A DNA stretch of 7,762 nt, from the NCBI GenBank assembly GCA_023379555.1, contig JAMCQR010000041.1:1-7762 (forward strand). Direction: 5' to 3'. This stretch comes from Thermoplasmatota archaeon (GTDB lineage Archaea > Thermoplasmatota > Thermoplasmata > Thermoplasmatales > GCA-001856825). Both the position numbers and the translations under genes were made by a program. Under the pieces are notes generated by a model, which saw only the letters and a program-made list of their open reading frames with translations, was not told where the DNA came from and searched no databases. Shown here piece after piece: positions 6,451 to 7,762 of the stretch (position 1 is its first letter; each line of letters begins with the position of its first letter).

Positions 6451-7549
6451 TCATTCCTATTTTTGTTATATTCCTTGAAGCATTGTAGTCCCTATCGATG
6501 GCAAGACCACAGGTATCGCAGCGGTATATTCTGTCCGATAGTTCCAGATCGTGTTTCAAGTTCCCGCAATCAGAACATAGCTTACTTGATGGATCAAACC
6601 TGCCTATCTTTATCAGGTTCTTTCCGTATATTTCCGTTTTCCATTCCAATTTTACCCTGAATTTGTGCCATGATGCATCGGCTATATGCTTTGCCATGTG
6701 GTGGTTCTGTTGCATTCCCTGAACGTTGAGGTCTTCTATGACAATGGTATCATACTGCTTGGCTATCGCAGTAGATACCTTGTTCAGGAAATCATCTCTC
6801 GTATCTCGTAATTTCTTGTATTTTCTCTGTATCTTCTGTATCTGTTTTGTCCTGTTTCTTGAACCTTTTTGTTTCCTGTTCAATTGCTTTTGCAATCTTC
6901 TTATCCTTTCTTCTGCACTATCCACAAATCTTGGGTTCTCTATTGCTACTCCGTTGGACAAGGTTGCATATTTTTCTATGCCCAAATCGATGCCTATTGC
7001 GTTCTTGTTGCTTAACGGTATTTTCTCAGGCATGCCTCTGTTGTTCTCATATATCATGGAACAGTAGTAATTACCAGCACTCTTTGTTATGGTTATCTGT
7101 TTTATTTCCTTTATTTCCTCAAGTTTATTTTCAGAACCCTTGAAGTATATCCCTTCATTGAATTTGGGAAAATACATTCTGCTACCCTTTATTTGCATGT
7201 GCTGGGGGATTGCAAAATAATCATTGTTTCCTTTTTTCCTGAAGTTGGGATGATCACCGTTCTTGTGAAAGAAACTTGTAAACGCATTATCAAGAAATCG
7301 CAAGGACATTTGCAGGGACTGCGAGTTTACTTCATACAGCCACAGGTATTTCTTCTTCAACTCCACAAGCATGTTCTGCGTATCCATGTAATTCAGGGAT
7401 GATTTCTCTGCATCCTTGTGTGCAATGTAGTATCTGTCCCTTTCAGACAGAAAATAATTGTAAACGAATCTGCAACTGCCGAAATGCTTTTCCAACAATA
7501 CTTTTTGTTTATCTGTTGGATAAAGTTTTGCTTTGGTAGCTGTTATCAT
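6332..7549 (-). CDS. tnpB: TnpB, RNA-guided DNA endonuclease of an IS200/IS605-group element
   Basis: This 405-residue protein has normal family length. The N-terminal helix-turn-helix region (residues 1-45, KAKLYPTDKQKVLLEKHFGSC and on) is typical of OrfB/TnpB. The RuvC-like nuclease looks intact: D188 in GIDLG, E272 in IVIEDLN and D354 in DRDYNAS. The zinc ribbon between the last two has C325/C328 and C344/C347. TnpB is the ancestor-like relative of Cas12: with an omega RNA it cuts DNA next to a short TAM, which helps the element persist at its donor site. All catalytic residues are present, so this is not a TldR-type nuclease-dead regulator. The C-terminal 40 residues, after the nuclease, are encoded by DNA that probably also forms omega RNA. 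The ATG at 7549 fits the TATA box spacing. Confidence 0.95.
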   Translation of the reverse strand: MITATKAKLYPTDKQKVLLEKHFGSCRFVYNYFLSERDRYYIAHKDAEKSSLNYMDTQNMLVELKKKYLWLYEVNSQSLQMSLRFLDNAFTSFFHKNGDHPNFRKKGNNDYFAIPQHMQIKGSRMYFPKFNEGIYFKGSENKLEEIKEIKQITITKSAGNYYCSMIYENNRGMPEKIPLSNKNAIGIDLGIEKYATLSNGVAIENPRFVDSAEERIRRLQKQLNRKQKGSRNRTKQIQKIQRKYKKLRDTRDDFLNKVSTAIAKQYDTIVIEDLNVQGMQQNHHMAKHIADASWHKFRVKLEWKTEIYGKNLIKIGRFDPSSKLCSDCGNLKHDLELSDRIYRCDTCGLAIDRDYNASRNITKIGMIKVGLVQPEFTPVEIATSGMHGIYPYRQMSIIESGSPIR

Positions 7550-7573
7550 TAGTTATAGACAGTGTAGATGTAC

Positions 7574-7580
7574 TTATAAA
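7574..7580 (-). promoter_or_regulatory. TATA-box promoter of tnpB (leaderless)
   Basis: TTTATAA on the minus strand (7580-7574) is centred about 28 bases before the tnpB ATG. This predicts transcription starting at or just before the start codon. No Shine-Dalgarno sequence is seen, which agrees with a leaderless message. A good own promoter suggests tnpB is expressed independently of nearby genes. Confidence 0.6.
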
Positions 7581-7711
7581 TCGTTTGTTCGCTCTCATCC
7601 CACATCTTTCAAAAGAGGGCTTCTCGCTCACATGAGTTAAAATGTCAAGGGGATCTCCGAAATCACTTTCAATTTTCTCGTCCGGCTGAATAGAATCACA
7701 GAAACACCAGT

Positions 7712-7724
7712 AAAAACATAAATA
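7712..7724 (+). promoter_or_regulatory. TATA-box promoter for the tRNA gene at the right edge
   Basis: CATAAATA (7717-7724) is preceded by an A-rich run (AAAAA, 7712-7716) that fits a BRE. Its centre is 27-28 bases before the predicted first base of the mature tRNA at 7748, so transcription would start at or a base or two before the tRNA. No protein frame opens here: the GTG at 7742 meets a stop at 7760-7762. Confidence 0.55.
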
Positions 7725-7747
7725 CAGTCCTCGTATTTGTGGTGAGA

Positions 7748-7762
7748 AGCGGGGTGGGGTAG
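7748..7762 (+). tRNA. 5' end of a tRNA gene, probably initiator tRNA-Met (partial)
   Basis: The last 15 bases, AGCGGGGTGGGGTAG, map onto tRNA positions 1-15. Acceptor arm AGCGGGG is followed by T8, G9, D-stem GGGT, A14 and G15. T8, A14 and a purine at 15 are nearly universal in tRNAs. An A at position 1, and this acceptor/D-arm sequence in particular, match my memory of archaeal initiator tRNA-Met genes, where A1 pairs with U72. The anticodon is outside the window, so identity is inferred. Starting one base later would put G at position 8, so 7748 is the better first base. Confidence 0.6.

Larger units (their letters stand above)
6318..7600 (-). mobile_element. IS200/IS605-group element carrying only tnpB (IS1341-type)
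   Basis: The element comprises tnpB and the right-end hairpin, and no tnpA (Y1 transposase) is present in the flanking bases of this window. The right boundary is placed at about 6318, after TAGTTCA. The left boundary is not resolved: it lies somewhere upstream of the tnpB start, in 7550-7700, and 7600 is only a placeholder. The element is visibly more A/T-rich than the protease and surface protein genes, which fits horizontal arrival. Without tnpA it would need help in trans to move. Confidence 0.65.

Noticed and set aside
6463..7402. Several + strand open frames antisense to tnpB
   Set aside because: Their peptides are the Leu/Cys/Phe-rich mirror of a Lys/Glu-rich gene; tnpB itself has full domain evidence.
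6332..7549. TnpB considered as a nuclease-dead TldR-type transcription regulator because it sits just upstream of a surface protein gene
   Set aside because: D188, E272 and D354 are all present in their motifs, so the RuvC site looks intact.

Overview
The window looks archaeal and most resembles the acidophilic, thermotolerant Thermoplasmatales (Thermoplasma, Ferroplasma, Cuniculiplasma, Picrophilus). The reasons are a thermopsin-type (peptidase family A5) secreted protease, which is typical of acidophilic archaea; large Ser/Thr/Gly/Asn-rich surface proteins with N- and C-terminal hydrophobic segments; TATA boxes about 26-28 bases before start codons, as expected for leaderless transcripts; T-tract ends after genes; and frequent AGA/AGG and ATA codons. 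The order-level assignment is an inference from these traits.

Layout from left to right. Positions 1-120 hold the edge of an unidentified neighbour: an open frame on the + strand that ends at 119, with a competing open frame on the minus strand. Positions 191-3778 (+) encode a 1195-residue surface protein with a signal peptide, a beta-sandwich-type repeat body, a C-terminal stalk of 28-residue (four-heptad) repeats and a membrane anchor. This resembles an S-layer or stalk protein. A T-rich stretch follows it, then only about 150 bases to the end of a convergent gene. Positions 3930-6266 (-) encode a 778-residue thermopsin-like protease with four tandem surface repeats of about 78 residues and a C-terminal membrane anchor. 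A clear hairpin plus T-tract covers its stop codon. Positions 6332-7549 (-) encode an intact, catalytically complete TnpB (IS200/IS605 group, IS1341-type, no tnpA seen). Its right-end hairpin swallows the tnpB stop codon and marks the probable 3' end of an omega RNA. The last 15 bases (7748-7762, +) match the 5' end of an archaeal initiator tRNA-Met, with a TATA box at the right distance.

How the parts relate. The surface protein and the protease converge and are probably both cell-envelope components facing an acidic medium: one structural, one degrading external protein. The TnpB element lies just upstream of the protease and in the same orientation. Its predicted omega RNA guide would therefore be copied from the protease gene's own upstream region, and no terminator is visible between them. 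No stretch longer than 300 bases lacks a gene. The gaps (120-190, 3779-3929, 6267-6331, 7550-7747) hold promoters, terminators and mobile-element ends, and I see no further genes in them.
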